Source: Candidatus Zhuqueibacterota bacterium (GTDB taxonomy: Bacteria > Zhuqueibacterota > Zhuqueibacteria > Thermofontimicrobiales > Thiofontviventaceae). Taken from it: a stretch of 64,000 bases of DNA. The first letter of the stretch is position 1. Each line of letters begins with the position of its first letter. A program made the position numbers and the translations under genes. The notes below the pieces were generated by a model, which was given only the letters and a program-made list of their open reading frames with translations, searched no databases and was not told the DNA's origin. The stretch covers positions 1 to 64,000 of the forward strand of contig JAFGDW010000100.1 in the NCBI GenBank assembly GCA_016931935.1, in the 5' to 3' direction. Positions 36,741-46,593 of this stretch are shown here, in pieces.

Positions 36741-39368
36741 ATGGCTGGATTAAGAAGCAGGGCTGGACTTTTAAGTTGTATTTTGTTGGTATTTGTATCA
36801 GTGATCTTTTCGATAAATATATCGACCGCAGATGCAACCGGATTTTATGTTTCCTCAACAACGCCAGGAAATGGTGACGTACAATTTCCCTCAGATGGCA
36901 CCCTATCAATAATCTTTTCTAAATCCGTTAATGACGAAATTACGTTCGATTATCCAAATGATTTTTTCCTTAACCTTACAATGGAGCCAGATTCGCTCAT
37001 AGGTGAGCCGGATTCTATTTGGTTAAGTGAAGACAAAACGACTGTGTTTGTCCAAAATTTGCATTTGGAAAGCAATCAATCCTATCTAATGATTATCAAT
37101 AAAGCCGTAAGTCAGGACGGCGACACACTTGATGCCCCGTACGTCATGACCTTCACCACTGGAGATGCGTTACCATCAGCTACGATATCTGGGAACGTCG
37201 AACTCTCGGATGGCGGCAATCCTGTCGGTACATTGATAATGCTAATGGATGGTCCGATTTTTGAAGATCAAGGCATGCCCGCGGCCGGGCTGGTTTCTGC
37301 TGAAGGTGGCAGTTATAATGTTTCGTATATTCCTCCCGGCGTGTATTGGCCGGTTGCACTTCATGGATTTGTCATTGATGAACATGGTGATATAAATCCG
37401 GATATAAATTCCTATGCGGGAATTTATGATGCGGATGGGAACATGACACAGGATAGTGTGGTTATTGAAGAAGGTACCAATTTAGAAAATATTAATTTTG
37501 TTCTCAGTAAACTATTTGAAGCCACCGCTCGTCAAAATTATGATGCTGTCTTGACAATTGCACAGCAATGGGCATCCGATGCCAAGTTAGTTGCGGTCGT
37601 TTCGCCTGATGTAAATAGTACGGGCGAATCCCTGTTTTGGGGGTACGGATTTTATTCTCTTAGTGAAGATAGCATTAACGGTTATATGGCGCTGGGTGAA
37701 TTGGTAATTCCCACTTTACCAATGGAAATATCAGATATTGAACCAGTAGAAATACCAGCAGAATGGATTGATAGCGATGTCGTTCTTGATTCCGCAGAAG
37801 CAAATGGCGGCAGCGGTTTTCGCGAACTTTATAGTGGTGGTTCGGTTGAAACGTTCGCTATGCTTGGTTATGTTTTCCCATTTTTCTCTGATAGCGACGA
37901 AAATGATGGGAATGAACTATTAAAAATTTCTGGCGATTTGCACGCCTGGGAAAAACTTCCTCAAAAATTGGTTCATGATATAAGCAGAAACCTTGAAACA
38001 CCGAATCCATACTGGTTCGTGATGTATCAAGGTTATTCCGACTCATCATATTCAGAATTTCCGTTTTTTGCAATTGTTGATGCTATTACTGGTGAAGTAT
38101 ACGGCAAAGTGACTGCAAAAGAAGCAGAAGCAAATGCCGCGATAGCCGCTACTGAATGGGCACCGGATGCAACATTACTCGGAATACTCTCTCTTGGATT
38201 CGGTGATGGATTAACAATCGATGGTAAAGCAAGTCTATGGATTTGTCTCTATAATTCCCAGGCCTATGATTCGTCCCTGGCTTTTATCACCCTTAATAGT
38301 ATTGTGCTGGGTCCTCAAAGTGGTCTTGATATGTCACTTCCGGCATTTATTAGTGTACCGGAAAATTGGCTGAATTCCGATGCAATCATGACAATTGCTG
38401 AAACCAATGGCGGTTCGGAGTATCGCAATACGTACGGTGAGGGCATGATCGGAGCGATGATGGCACCGGGAATTTATATGAATAATCCTTTGCTGACCGT
38501 ATGGCAGATCATCTATTACAGCGATTGGGCTGAGCCATTGTTAATGACGCTCGATGCAGTTACCGGGGAAGTATTATCAGGGCTTTCAGTTACTGCCGCA
38601 GAAGCTGCCGATGCCGCCCAGGATACAGCAATGGCGTGGGCAAACGATGCTGTTTTATCCGGAATATTAACGGGACCGGGCGAATCGTTATCCGCGGAAG
38701 GAACTTGTGTTTCGTGGGATGTGAGATATTTCTCCGCATCGCTGCGGCGATCGCTTCATGTTTATACACGCGGTACAGATGTTTACATGACGCTTCCGTA
38801 TTTAGAACCAGACCCTGTAAAGAAACAGGAATTGCCCGAAGGCTGGATCGATAGTGATTCGGCAGTGGTGATCGCAGGACAAAATGGAGGCCTGTTATTC
38901 TTCGTTTCTCATGCGCCAGTTCATTTAACGGCAGAATTGAATTATGGGCTTTATCAGGAAGAGTCGAACCGTGCCGTATGGATGTTAAATTTCGAGGCGC
39001 TGGACGATAGTTTGCTGATGATCATCGATGCTGTCACCGGAGAAGCGATTATTACCGATGTTACTGAAACATTACAAAATAATCTGCCAACGCAATTTCG
39101 GTTGTTGCCCAATTATCCCAATCCATTTAATCCGGAAACTGTGATTCATTATGAATTACCTGAACAAGCACAGGTGAAACTTACTATTTATAATTTATTG
39201 GGACAATCCGTAAGGACGTTGGTAAATGAAATCAAGCCAACCGGATATTATCAGGTCAAATGGGACGGACTTAACGGCAAGTCACGGCCTTCGCCATCCG
39301 GTGTCTATCTATGCCGTATGGAAACCCCGTCCTATCGTTCAGTCATAAAAATGATGTTAATACGCTGA
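36741..39368 (+). CDS. Large secreted protein: Ig-like domain, three PepSY-like repeats, T9SS-type tail
   Basis: 875 aa from ATG 36741, preceded by GGAGG at 5 nt; a GTG at 36729 is inside the ribosome site. After a signal peptide (~1-33) comes a Big_5 Ig-like domain (35-140) and a carboxypeptidase-regulatory-like beta domain (143-260). Three repeats of roughly 170-200 residues follow, each opening with A-x-x-W-A-x-D-A-x-L, carrying W-I-D-S-D...A-x-x-N-G-G and closing with I-D-A-V-T-G-E, similar to PepSY-type domains. The last 85 residues are a sorting tail (NYPNPFNP ... GVYLCRM ... MLIR). Surface-exposed or released; ligand unknown. Confidence 0.8.
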   Translation: MAGLRSRAGLLSCILLVFVSVIFSINISTADATGFYVSSTTPGNGDVQFPSDGTLSIIFSKSVNDEITFDYPNDFFLNLTMEPDSLIGEPDSIWLSEDKTTVFVQNLHLESNQSYLMIINKAVSQDGDTLDAPYVMTFTTGDALPSATISGNVELSDGGNPVGTLIMLMDGPIFEDQGMPAAGLVSAEGGSYNVSYIPPGVYWPVALHGFVIDEHGDINPDINSYAGIYDADGNMTQDSVVIEEGTNLENINFVLSKLFEATARQNYDAVLTIAQQWASDAKLVAVVSPDVNSTGESLFWGYGFYSLSEDSINGYMALGELVIPTLPMEISDIEPVEIPAEWIDSDVVLDSAEANGGSGFRELYSGGSVETFAMLGYVFPFFSDSDENDGNELLKISGDLHAWEKLPQKLVHDISRNLETPNPYWFVMYQGYSDSSYSEFPFFAIVDAITGEVYGKVTAKEAEANAAIAATEWAPDATLLGILSLGFGDGLTIDGKASLWICLYNSQAYDSSLAFITLNSIVLGPQSGLDMSLPAFISVPENWLNSDAIMTIAETNGGSEYRNTYGEGMIGAMMAPGIYMNNPLLTVWQIIYYSDWAEPLLMTLDAVTGEVLSGLSVTAAEAADAAQDTAMAWANDAVLSGILTGPGESLSAEGTCVSWDVRYFSASLRRSLHVYTRGTDVYMTLPYLEPDPVKKQELPEGWIDSDSAVVIAGQNGGLLFFVSHAPVHLTAELNYGLYQEESNRAVWMLNFEALDDSLLMIIDAVTGEAIITDVTETLQNNLPTQFRLLPNYPNPFNPETVIHYELPEQAQVKLTIYNLLGQSVRTLVNEIKPTGYYQVKWDGLNGKSRPSPSGVYLCRMETPSYRSVIKMMLIR

Positions 39369-39414
39369 GTGGTGATTTCTCCGAACAGCAAATCCCACCG
39401 GCTAAAAATACATA

Positions 39415-39446
39415 CCGGTGCACTATCGCAATTGGTGGTGCACCGG
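39415..39446. terminator. Hairpin after the secreted-protein gene
   Basis: CCGGTGCAC (39415-39423) and GTGCACCGG (39438-39446) form a perfect 9-bp stem with a 14-nt loop 46 bp after the stop. There is no T run, so its action as a terminator is uncertain. Confidence 0.4.
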
Positions 39447-39505
39447 CTAATTCCTGCAAAATAAACCAACCGTGCATAACCCACAATTGTTGGGAGGAGA
39501 ATGAA

Positions 39506-40006
39506 ATGAAATCGTATTATATTATTGTTGGCATAATAGTTCTTGTCGCGCTGTCAGTGTCGCAGTGCAGCTGGAACCGTCAGATTAATCAGGATGAAAC
39601 GTATGATGCAATAAAACCGGTGGCGCCGCTGCCGGAATACGAACGATCCGGGCTGCCGGTCAATGTGGAAGTGTCGATTAAAAATGTGGCTGACATGAAC
39701 AATAGCTACAAAAATACAATTGATCTTTATGTGAATGATTATATCATTAATCCGGACAATGTGTTCAACTACAAAAGTAACTACACCTATCAAATGCGTC
39801 TGCAACCAGGTATTTATAAAATTAAAGCCGTCTATCATGCAAATACTGGCTGGCAGGAAAAGAAATTTACCATTTCCACGCAAGAACCCGTCAAAGTATA
39901 TCTGGATAAAAAACTGGAATTGTCGTTAACGCTGGAAAAAAACTGGTGGGGGGCGCCGCAGGAAAAGCACCCGAAATTTAATGTGGAATATGCGTCGCTT
40001 GAGTGA
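39506..40006 (+). CDS. Hypothetical exported lipoprotein
   Basis: 166 aa. ATG 39506 is chosen because GGAGGAG (39493-39499) lies 6 nt upstream and the product starts with a signal peptide (MKSYYIIVGIIVL...) and a weak lipobox V-S-Q-C. The mature part looks like one beta-sandwich domain (a PEGA-like fold is possible: D-L-Y-V-N-D-Y and L-Q-P-G-I-Y-K-I-K-A). No named family recognised. It follows the large secreted protein gene by 137 bp and faces the convergent GT9 gene. Confidence 0.7.
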   Translation: MKSYYIIVGIIVLVALSVSQCSWNRQINQDETYDAIKPVAPLPEYERSGLPVNVEVSIKNVADMNNSYKNTIDLYVNDYIINPDNVFNYKSNYTYQMRLQPGIYKIKAVYHANTGWQEKKFTISTQEPVKVYLDKKLELSLTLEKNWWGAPQEKHPKFNVEYASLE

Positions 40007-40053
40007 TCCAGATTTGATAGGGGAATTCAGTAAATAAAAAGACTACGTTTTTA

Positions 40054-40193
40054 ATGATTTTGTTGAAATCTGCTCTTGCGAAGGTTTTAGAGATAGTAAT
40101 GTAAAAAATATCGATTAGTACGTTTACCTCATCAAAAAATTATGGTATCCAAAGCCTTCGCAAGGATATGATGGATAAAATCAACAGAATCAT
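40054..40193. mobile_element. Small inverted-repeat element (MITE-like)
   Basis: A 140-bp element in the spacer of two convergent genes. Its ends are imperfect inverted repeats ATGATTTTGTTGA (40054-40066) and TCAACAGAATCAT (40181-40193). An inner perfect 10-bp pair CTTGCGAAGG/CCTTCGCAAG (40075-40084 and 40155-40164) is included. It has no coding capacity. Transcribed, it would form a long hairpin that might stop both convergent transcripts. Confidence 0.55.
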
Positions 40194-40213
40194 GAATGAA
40201 TTTCCCACATTTT

Positions 40214-41317
40214 TTACTTACTTTTAATATCCATAATCTTCGTTATCCGCTCAATTACATTGTCAACCTTTACCGAAGCAACAGTCCCATCCTTTCCCTG
40301 AATTGCATGAAATTTGTCACCCAAGGGTTTCCATTGACTAATGTCTGTAGGACCAAATAATGAAAGCAGGGGAGTACCGGCTGCAGCGGCGACATGTAAC
40401 ACACCGGTATCGTTACAAAGAAAAAATGGTAACCTGGAAATCACCGCGGCAAATTGCCGCAAGTTTACATTAGTTAATTCGATAGGTTGAAACGAGAGCT
40501 GCTTTTTTAAATCTTTCCCCAAATTCTTCTCCTTTGGCCCCCATGTCACCAGCCAGCGAATGCCATACGTTTCATAAAAATGATTAAGTACTGCAGCGAA
40601 ACGTTCCACCGGCCAGCGATTCTCCAGTTTCCCGGCGCCGGGGTGGAGTCCGAATATAATTTCAGTTGGTGAATTTGTGTGTTCATTTAACCACTGAGTT
40701 GCCCATGCTGCTTCGAGCGGTGTGATCGTCATATTTTCAGACGGATCGGCAGTATCGATTCCGAGATAACGAACAATATCCAAATTACGCTGGGATTGAT
40801 GTTTGGGGGCCGGATCGTACGGCGCAGCTAAATTATAAAGAAAATTTCGTTTGCATCCTGGGAAAATCCGATGTTCGCTTCCCAAAATATATCGTGGTCG
40901 GGATAACGCGGCAAGAATATCGCTACTGAGTGAATGCGAAACCGTATTAAGCACAATTGTTAGGTCATATCCTGCGCGCAATTTCGACCACAATTCTTTG
41001 AACCATTGCCAGGAATACTGATGACCGGAATCGTGGAGAAACAATAAATCGTTGATGAATTGATTATGCCGGGCGACATCTGTCGTGTAGCTGCGTGTAA
41101 GCAACGCAATATGTGCAAAAGGGAAGTGCTGGCGTAATGCACGGAGTACTGGAGTCGACAGCAGAAAATCGCCAAGTTGATCGTGTTGACGGATGACCAG
41201 AATTCGTTTAATAGTCGAAAGATCAGTGTCATTGGGAGAAAGTTGCTTTCGACTTAACAACAATTCGAATAACCGCATACTACGATGCTTCATAAATATT
41301 TCAATTTTATTCCACAC
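40214..41317 (-). CDS. GT9-family (heptosyltransferase-like) glycosyltransferase
   Basis: 367 aa. R-Q-H-D-Q-L-G-D-F-L-L near residue 45 (the usual LGD acceptor motif) and the C-terminal C-N-D-T-G-V-L-H-V-A-A-A-A-G-T-P block are diagnostic of ADP-heptose:LPS transferases. It adds a heptose or related sugar to the LPS core at the inner membrane. The GTG start at 41317 is supported by AGGA 8 nt upstream; an ATG at 41293 lacks a ribosome site. It is 4 bp downstream of another glycosyltransferase gene, so both act in one pathway. Confidence 0.88.
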   Translation of the reverse strand: MWNKIEIFMKHRSMRLFELLLSRKQLSPNDTDLSTIKRILVIRQHDQLGDFLLSTPVLRALRQHFPFAHIALLTRSYTTDVARHNQFINDLLFLHDSGHQYSWQWFKELWSKLRAGYDLTIVLNTVSHSLSSDILAALSRPRYILGSEHRIFPGCKRNFLYNLAAPYDPAPKHQSQRNLDIVRYLGIDTADPSENMTITPLEAAWATQWLNEHTNSPTEIIFGLHPGAGKLENRWPVERFAAVLNHFYETYGIRWLVTWGPKEKNLGKDLKKQLSFQPIELTNVNLRQFAAVISRLPFFLCNDTGVLHVAAAAGTPLLSLFGPTDISQWKPLGDKFHAIQGKDGTVASVKVDNVIERITKIMDIKSK

Positions 41318-41321
41318 AATG

Positions 41322-42413
41322 TTATTCCTGTACGTTAATCAGTCCCGCCAGTTTGTGAATTTTCTGAACAACCTGCTTTGCGTCATGATGTTTTTGCACC
41401 CACGTACGTGCATTGTCTCCGGATTTGTTTCTTAATACAACTGACTGGATGTAGGGGATAAGCTGATCAATTATATTTTCTCCATTAATTTCAATAAACG
41501 GATGATCGGGGTACTGCTCGGCAAATCCGGATGCCAAACAGGAAGCCGATGGAATGCCCATTGCCATCGCCTCAAGTGAATTAATTCCGTAACCAAGATC
41601 ACCGATTTGATCCACAAAAATATCACAACTTGCCTTCACTGCAAGTGCTTCCTTATAAGTCATATTTTCAATTAGTACAATTTCGATGGGATATTGGGAG
41701 CGGAGTTTTTCCAATGCGGGAATTATAATATCACTCCCTTTGGCAGCACGATATGTTGGAGCATGGCCGATGCGTATTGTTTCTGATGAGTTTTGCTTTT
41801 TTGTTGGCATACTTTTCCAGTCAAATGGAAAAAAAACATGATGAATATTTGGATGAAATAGTTGATGGTCGAATTCAACCGTGACGTTCAGATCAGCAAT
41901 TGTATCAATTGCTGGAATTACGCCGCGAACACGCAAATCACTACCCGTATAACAGCAAATGATTTTCTTCCCGCATTGTTTCATATCAGTGATTAAATGT
42001 CCATCACGATAAAAATCGAGCCCACCATCGAGTTGGATCACGTCGGCATCTGCGAGTTTCACTTGAGAAATAGCGTCCTTAATTTTTGAACTCCAGATTG
42101 TTTCCCGCAAACGGATGAACAATTTTTCAAGTGAGCCGTGCGGTTTCCAGTACAGGGGAATTTTATTCGGGGGAGCGACTGTATTTGAAATAGTAATCCG
42201 GTTGCGATCACTAATTAATTTTTTCAGAGTATATAAGCCGGGAAAATTGAATAATGGCAGATTGAGACAGATATCCTCTTCATAGCCACGGTGATGGCGG
42301 GAGAACGTGATTAAACGACTATTGTGCCCAATTTCACGCTCTGTTTTAATGAACGTAATCGGAACACCAGCTACATTCAAGGGAGCAATATGAACTATTT
42401 TTAGCGGTTTCAA
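41322..42413 (-). CDS. Glycosyltransferase (GT-B fold, GT1/GT4 type)
   Basis: 363 aa. The N-terminus M-K-P-L-K-I-V-H-I-A-P-L-N-V-A-G-V-P opens a GT-B Rossmann domain, and the C-terminal D-L-G-Y-G-I-N-S-L-E-A-M-A-M-G-I-P-S matches the donor-sugar site of GT4-like enzymes, with E in place of the second acidic residue. Donor and acceptor unknown. It precedes the GT9 gene by 4 bp, which suggests work on the LPS core or a surface glycan. Confidence 0.8.
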   Translation of the reverse strand: MKPLKIVHIAPLNVAGVPITFIKTEREIGHNSRLITFSRHHRGYEEDICLNLPLFNFPGLYTLKKLISDRNRITISNTVAPPNKIPLYWKPHGSLEKLFIRLRETIWSSKIKDAISQVKLADADVIQLDGGLDFYRDGHLITDMKQCGKKIICCYTGSDLRVRGVIPAIDTIADLNVTVEFDHQLFHPNIHHVFFPFDWKSMPTKKQNSSETIRIGHAPTYRAAKGSDIIIPALEKLRSQYPIEIVLIENMTYKEALAVKASCDIFVDQIGDLGYGINSLEAMAMGIPSASCLASGFAEQYPDHPFIEINGENIIDQLIPYIQSVVLRNKSGDNARTWVQKHHDAKQVVQKIHKLAGLINVQE

Positions 42414-42489
42414 ATTTATAATTGGGTAAGAGTCACTAATTTAAGAATAGACGGCGTATTTGCTCAAAGAAATTCGCTAATAAGTTTAT

Positions 42490-42548
42490 CGCGGCAGAGC
42501 CGCGAAACAGGCGTTACCAGCAAGATGATCACTGATAACTGCTCACTG
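42490..42548. repeat. Short hairpin and NNNACTG heptamer repeat
   Basis: CGCGGC-AGA-GCCGCG (42490-42504) is a perfect 6-bp hairpin, and ATCACTG/ATAACTG/CTCACTG (42528-42548) is a gapless 7-bp tandem repeat. Both lie in the 137-bp spacer after the FemAB-like gene. The hairpin lacks a T run. Confidence 0.5.
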
Positions 42549-42550
42549 AA

Positions 42551-43522
42551 TCAGTCCCACAATTTCATCCATGTATCGCGGAATACGCCCTGGGCGCCAA
42601 AGCTTTCCTTAAAACGGCCCAATCCCCAATTGGGGTCCATATTCACGGTAAAAATACCATAATCGAGATAGCCAAATCCCTGGCGAATCGACCAGCGAAT
42701 GATTTCATAAAACAGATAATTGACGCCGCGATATTGTTGAAAGTCTTCATTGTGACTGATATAAAACGCCAACGTTACCCGTTCATTGCAATCGAACATC
42801 ACTACACCGGCAACCATATTATCGTCAGCCATAGCAGCAAACAGACGAATGCGTTCCGGGAATAATTGCTTTAAAAGTAGTAATTCATTTAATGAATGAG
42901 TCGGTTGCACATTATGCCGCATTTTCAGGTTCCGCTTGAGGATTCCATAAAAGGTGGCATAATCATCCGATTCCTGAATTGTAACACCAAGTTTAACCGC
43001 GCGGCGCACTGCACGCCGGGATTCCGGGATAAATGTGTTCAATACATCGTCTTCACCAAATGTCAATGGGATAACACTTGAAATTTCGCGCTTTTTATAA
43101 CCGAAGCCCGATTTCATCAACGCAAAATCGATGTAATTACTGGGACGGCCAAAATAAATTTGTGGCGGCGGTGTTAAATCAATGCCTTTGAATCCGGAGT
43201 CGACTGCATATTCTTCCAATATTTCCACCAAACGAAATGCATCACGAATACCGAGATAAAAATGAGTAACAAAACCACCGTATGAAGCTCCTCTGTGGGA
43301 CGTAAGAATCTTGCGATGTTCTTCATGCCGGATGGTTGCTGGCATAACAGCCACAATGCGATCATCTTTTTTGAAAATGAGTGAATTGTCTTCAAAACGT
43401 CCTTCCGGATGGTAGCTGAGGAACTGTCGAGTGTGAAAAATCGTGCCATTATTTGCTTGCCAGACAAATGTGTCCCATGTATCGCGCTGCTCAGGTGTAT
43501 ATCGTTCAATGGTCAGTTCCAT
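42551..43522 (-). CDS. FemAB-like/GNAT acyltransferase
   Basis: 323 aa from ATG 43522, chosen for its GAGGG site 8 nt upstream; a longer frame would run into the argF terminator. Two GNAT-fold halves as in FemAB and CelD-like proteins: R-R-A-V-R-R-A-V-K-L-G-V at about 170 and a C-terminal R-G-V-N-Y-L-F-Y-E-x-I-x-W-x-I-R with L-D-Y-G-I. Such proteins transfer aminoacyl or acyl groups to peptidoglycan, exopolysaccharide or lipid intermediates. Substrate not known. It lies between glycosyltransferase genes and argF. Confidence 0.8.
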   Translation of the reverse strand: MELTIERYTPEQRDTWDTFVWQANNGTIFHTRQFLSYHPEGRFEDNSLIFKKDDRIVAVMPATIRHEEHRKILTSHRGASYGGFVTHFYLGIRDAFRLVEILEEYAVDSGFKGIDLTPPPQIYFGRPSNYIDFALMKSGFGYKKREISSVIPLTFGEDDVLNTFIPESRRAVRRAVKLGVTIQESDDYATFYGILKRNLKMRHNVQPTHSLNELLLLKQLFPERIRLFAAMADDNMVAGVVMFDCNERVTLAFYISHNEDFQQYRGVNYLFYEIIRWSIRQGFGYLDYGIFTVNMDPNWGLGRFKESFGAQGVFRDTWMKLWD

Positions 43523-43565
43523 TGGCTGTTCCCTCTTGAAAAAAGTTTGGCTGGATGAATTACAG

Positions 43566-43600
43566 GAAAAATGCCACGTATTGATTTCAACACGTGGCAT
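43566..43600 (-). terminator. Rho-independent terminator of argF
   Basis: ATGCCACGT (43592-43600) and ACGTGGCAT (43571-43579) form a 9-bp perfect stem with a 12-nt loop, followed on the minus strand by TTTTCC. It is 37 bp after the argF stop. Confidence 0.75.
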
Positions 43601-43637
43601 AAAATATTTTTGATTATCATATGATGAAACGATAACT

Positions 43638-44558
43638 TTATTTACTCTGTTCCATCAATGCTACCATAATTGCTTTTTGTACATGCAACCGATTTTCGGC
43701 TTCGTCGAACACAATGGAGTGCGGCCCTTCAATCACACTGTTGGTGATTTCTTCACCGCGATGTGCAGGTAAACAATGCATCACCAGTACACCGGGTTTG
43801 GCGGCAGCAACCAGTGCATCGTTCACCTGGTACGATTTAAATATTGCTTTACGTGATTCAGCCTCGGCTTCCTGCCCCATGCTTGCCCATACGTCGGTAT
43901 AAATCACGTCTGCATCTTTTACGCCCTCAAACGGATCGTTAACGACTTCCACTTCACTGACAGGATTCTTCTGTGCGTTTGCCACCATGTCAGCATTTGG
44001 TTCATATCCTTTGGGAACGGCTATCGTTAATTTCAACGGATATTGCGCAGCAAAATTGAGCCAGGAATTGGCGACATTGTTACCATCGCCGACATACGTC
44101 ACCTTTATTCCGTCCAATGAACCACGATGTTCAATAATAGTGAACGCGTCCGCCAAAATTTGGCAAGGATGTGTTAAGTCAGTCAATCCATTAATAACCG
44201 GGACGCTCGAATATTTAGCCAGTTCTTCGATACCATCATGACCAAATAACCGCGCCATGATGATGTCATTATAGCGCGAAAGCACGCGGCCAATATCTGC
44301 CGCCGATTCGCGAGTGCCGAATCCCATTTCGCTGGGGGAAATATACAGGGCATGCCCGCCAAGCTGGAACATGCCAGTCTCAAACGAAATACGTGTCCGG
44401 GTCGATGGTTTCTGAAAAATCATCGCCAATGTATTACCTTTGAGCGGGTGATAGGTTTCGCCGCGTTTTAGTTTATCTTTAATATCTTTTGTCAGTTGAA
44501 AGAGAGCATCGATTTCCTTTTTGTCAATATCCGTTATTTTAAGAAAATCCTTTTTCAT
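43638..44558 (-). CDS. argF: Ornithine carbamoyltransferase
   Basis: 306 aa. Carbamoyl-phosphate site S-T-R-T-R (~53-57), H-P-C-Q (~131) and the ornithine-specific H-C-L-P-A-H-R-G-E-E late motif; the latter separates it from aspartate carbamoyltransferase. It makes citrulline in arginine synthesis in the cytosol. It is a single gene with its own terminator; no other arg genes are near. The ATG has an AGGAG site. Confidence 0.97.
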   Translation of the reverse strand: MKKDFLKITDIDKKEIDALFQLTKDIKDKLKRGETYHPLKGNTLAMIFQKPSTRTRISFETGMFQLGGHALYISPSEMGFGTRESAADIGRVLSRYNDIIMARLFGHDGIEELAKYSSVPVINGLTDLTHPCQILADAFTIIEHRGSLDGIKVTYVGDGNNVANSWLNFAAQYPLKLTIAVPKGYEPNADMVANAQKNPVSEVEVVNDPFEGVKDADVIYTDVWASMGQEAEAESRKAIFKSYQVNDALVAAAKPGVLVMHCLPAHRGEEITNSVIEGPHSIVFDEAENRLHVQKAIMVALMEQSK

Positions 44559-44613
44559 ATTCGGTACTCCTGCGATAAATAGCCGATGTTGCTAATTCTC
44601 TAATATTATGACA

Positions 44614-44640
44614 GTCCAGGTTTCTCAAAGAAACCTGGAC
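44614..44640. terminator. Perfect 11-bp hairpin between hslU and argF
   Basis: GTCCAGGTTTC and GAAACCTGGAC pair perfectly with a 5-nt loop, 52 bp after the hslU stop and 55 bp before the argF start. No T run follows on either strand, so it may be an attenuating or mRNA-stabilising structure instead of a classical terminator. Confidence 0.5.
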
Positions 44641-44692
44641 GGTGAGATTTTAATGGTCGTAAAATATTTTGTAGTAGGTCGTTTGGAAAGTT

Positions 44693-46051
44693 TTATAAAA
44701 TGTATCTGCTTAAATCTTCATCTTCTACAATTTCTTTGAGCCGGTCATGAACAGTTTCTTGCGTGATTTCAATCTGCTTCTTTTTCATTTCAGGAACTTC
44801 AAACAGAATATCTTCAAGCAGAGTTGTCATAATTGTGTGCAAACGACGTGCGCCAATGTTTTCGGCTTTTTCATTTACATCGCTAGCGGTACGAGCAATT
44901 TCCCAATAAGAATCTTCGCTGAAATTCAGAACAACATCTTCGGTTTTCAACAATGCGATGTACTGTTTAATCAGCGCGTTTTCCGGCTCAGTCAATATTC
45001 GGACGAAATCTTCGGTGGTCAGGCTATTCAGTTCCACACGAATCGGAAAACGTCCCTGTAATTCAGGTATCAAATCCGATGGCTTGGAGACATGAAACGC
45101 CCCGGACGCGATGAACAACACATGATCGGTTTTCACCATGCCGTACTTGGTCATGACATTAGTGCCTTCCACCACCGGCAGCAGATCGCGCTGCACGCCC
45201 TGGCGGGAAACATCCGGACCATGGCCGTCGTCATCACCGGCGATTTTATCGATCTCATCAAGAAAAACAATTCCGGAATTTTCCACACGCTGAATTGCTT
45301 CTTTAATAACATCTTCCATATCAATCAGTTTTTGCGACTCTTCCTGAATCAAATACTTCTTGGCTTCAGGAATAGTAAGTTTACGCTTTTTGGTTTTCTT
45401 CGGCAACATTGGACCGAATAATTCCTGAATATTTAAGCCCATCTCTTCGATGCCAATTGGTGAAATAACCTGCATCATCGGAAATGAATCGGATGGTGTT
45501 TCCAGTTCGACCGTGCGTTTGTCGAGCAGACCTTCGCGTAGTTGTTCTTTTAATTTTTCACGAGTGCGATTCATTTTTTGAACAAGCTCATCTTCATCGC
45601 TATCGCTAAAAGCGTCTTTGTCCTTGTTTGGTTTTAATGGTGGCAAAAGTAAATCGAGCAGTCGTTCTTCAGCTAATTGTTCGGCTTTTTCCTGCACAAT
45701 GGCTGTTTGTTCGGCACGTACCATTGAAACGGCAAGGTCAACCAAATCGCGAATAATAGATTCCACATCACGGCCAACGTAACCGACTTCGGTAAATTTG
45801 GACGCTTCCACTTTAATAAACGGAGCGCCTGCCAGTTTGGCTAACCGCCGGGCAATCTCAGTTTTACCAACGCCGGTTGGGCCAATTAAAATTATATTAT
45901 TCGGCATGATTTCTTCACGAATATCGCCTTCCACTTGTTGACGGCGCCAACGGTTACGTAGGGCAATTGCAACAGATTTTTTCGCCTTATCCTGTCCAAT
46001 AATATATTTATCTAATTCTTGTACTATTTGCTTTGGAGTTAATTCTTCCAT
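44693..46051 (-). CDS. hslU: ATP-dependent protease ATPase subunit HslU
   Basis: 452 aa. AAA+ unfoldase with Walker A G-P-T-G-V-G-K-T at about 52-59, Walker B V-F-L-D-E-I-D-K and the inserted I domain between them (about 105-240). The C-terminus ends L-S-R-Y-I-L, the tail that docks into HslV and switches on the protease. It forms the cytosolic HslVU protease with the product of the gene 9 bp upstream. Confidence 0.98.
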   Translation of the reverse strand: MEELTPKQIVQELDKYIIGQDKAKKSVAIALRNRWRRQQVEGDIREEIMPNNIILIGPTGVGKTEIARRLAKLAGAPFIKVEASKFTEVGYVGRDVESIIRDLVDLAVSMVRAEQTAIVQEKAEQLAEERLLDLLLPPLKPNKDKDAFSDSDEDELVQKMNRTREKLKEQLREGLLDKRTVELETPSDSFPMMQVISPIGIEEMGLNIQELFGPMLPKKTKKRKLTIPEAKKYLIQEESQKLIDMEDVIKEAIQRVENSGIVFLDEIDKIAGDDDGHGPDVSRQGVQRDLLPVVEGTNVMTKYGMVKTDHVLFIASGAFHVSKPSDLIPELQGRFPIRVELNSLTTEDFVRILTEPENALIKQYIALLKTEDVVLNFSEDSYWEIARTASDVNEKAENIGARRLHTIMTTLLEDILFEVPEMKKKQIEITQETVHDRLKEIVEDEDLSRYIL

Positions 46052-46060
46052 ATAAAGCCT

Positions 46061-46588
46061 CTACAATGTTTCAATCATAATATTCGTATTCGTATATATA
46101 CAAATCGAGCCGGCAATTTCCATTGATTTTTGCACAATATCTTTTGCCTTAAGATCTGTATTACGCGTAAGTGCGCGCGCAGCAGCAAGCGCATACCCGC
46201 CGCCGGAACCGAGTGCGATAATATTATCATCGGGTTCAATCACATCCCCGTTGCCGGAGATGAGAAAAATATTTTCTTTATTAACAACGGCGAGTTGTGC
46301 TTCAAGTCGCCGAAGGTATTTATCCGTACGCCATTCTTTGGCCAATTCAACCACCGAGCGATTCAAATTGCCCCGGTACTGGTCGAGTTTTGCCTCAAAT
46401 TTTTCGAACAGAGTGAAGGCATCGGCAGAAGCACCGGCAAAGCCAGCTAATACGGTATCGTTATGCAATTTACGTATTTTTCGCGCATTGGCTTTGAGTA
46501 CTGTATCACCGAACGTTACCTGTCCATCGCCACCCATCGCGACCTGTTCCGCGATGCGAACAGCTAAAATTGTTGTTGCTCTAAACAT
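46061..46588 (-). CDS. hslV: ATP-dependent protease peptidase subunit HslV
   Basis: 175 aa. Proteasome beta-type fold; M-F-R-A precedes T-T-I-L-A-V, so removal of a short propeptide should expose the catalytic N-terminal Thr. [12 protein letters not shown] and the [10 protein letters not shown] segment are typical. Cytosolic partner of HslU. It lies 5 bp after hflC and 9 bp before hslU. Confidence 0.97.
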   Translation of the reverse strand: MFRATTILAVRIAEQVAMGGDGQVTFGDTVLKANARKIRKLHNDTVLAGFAGASADAFTLFEKFEAKLDQYRGNLNRSVVELAKEWRTDKYLRRLEAQLAVVNKENIFLISGNGDVIEPDDNIIALGSGGGYALAAARALTRNTDLKAKDIVQKSMEIAGSICIYTNTNIMIETL

Positions 46589-46593
46589 ATATT

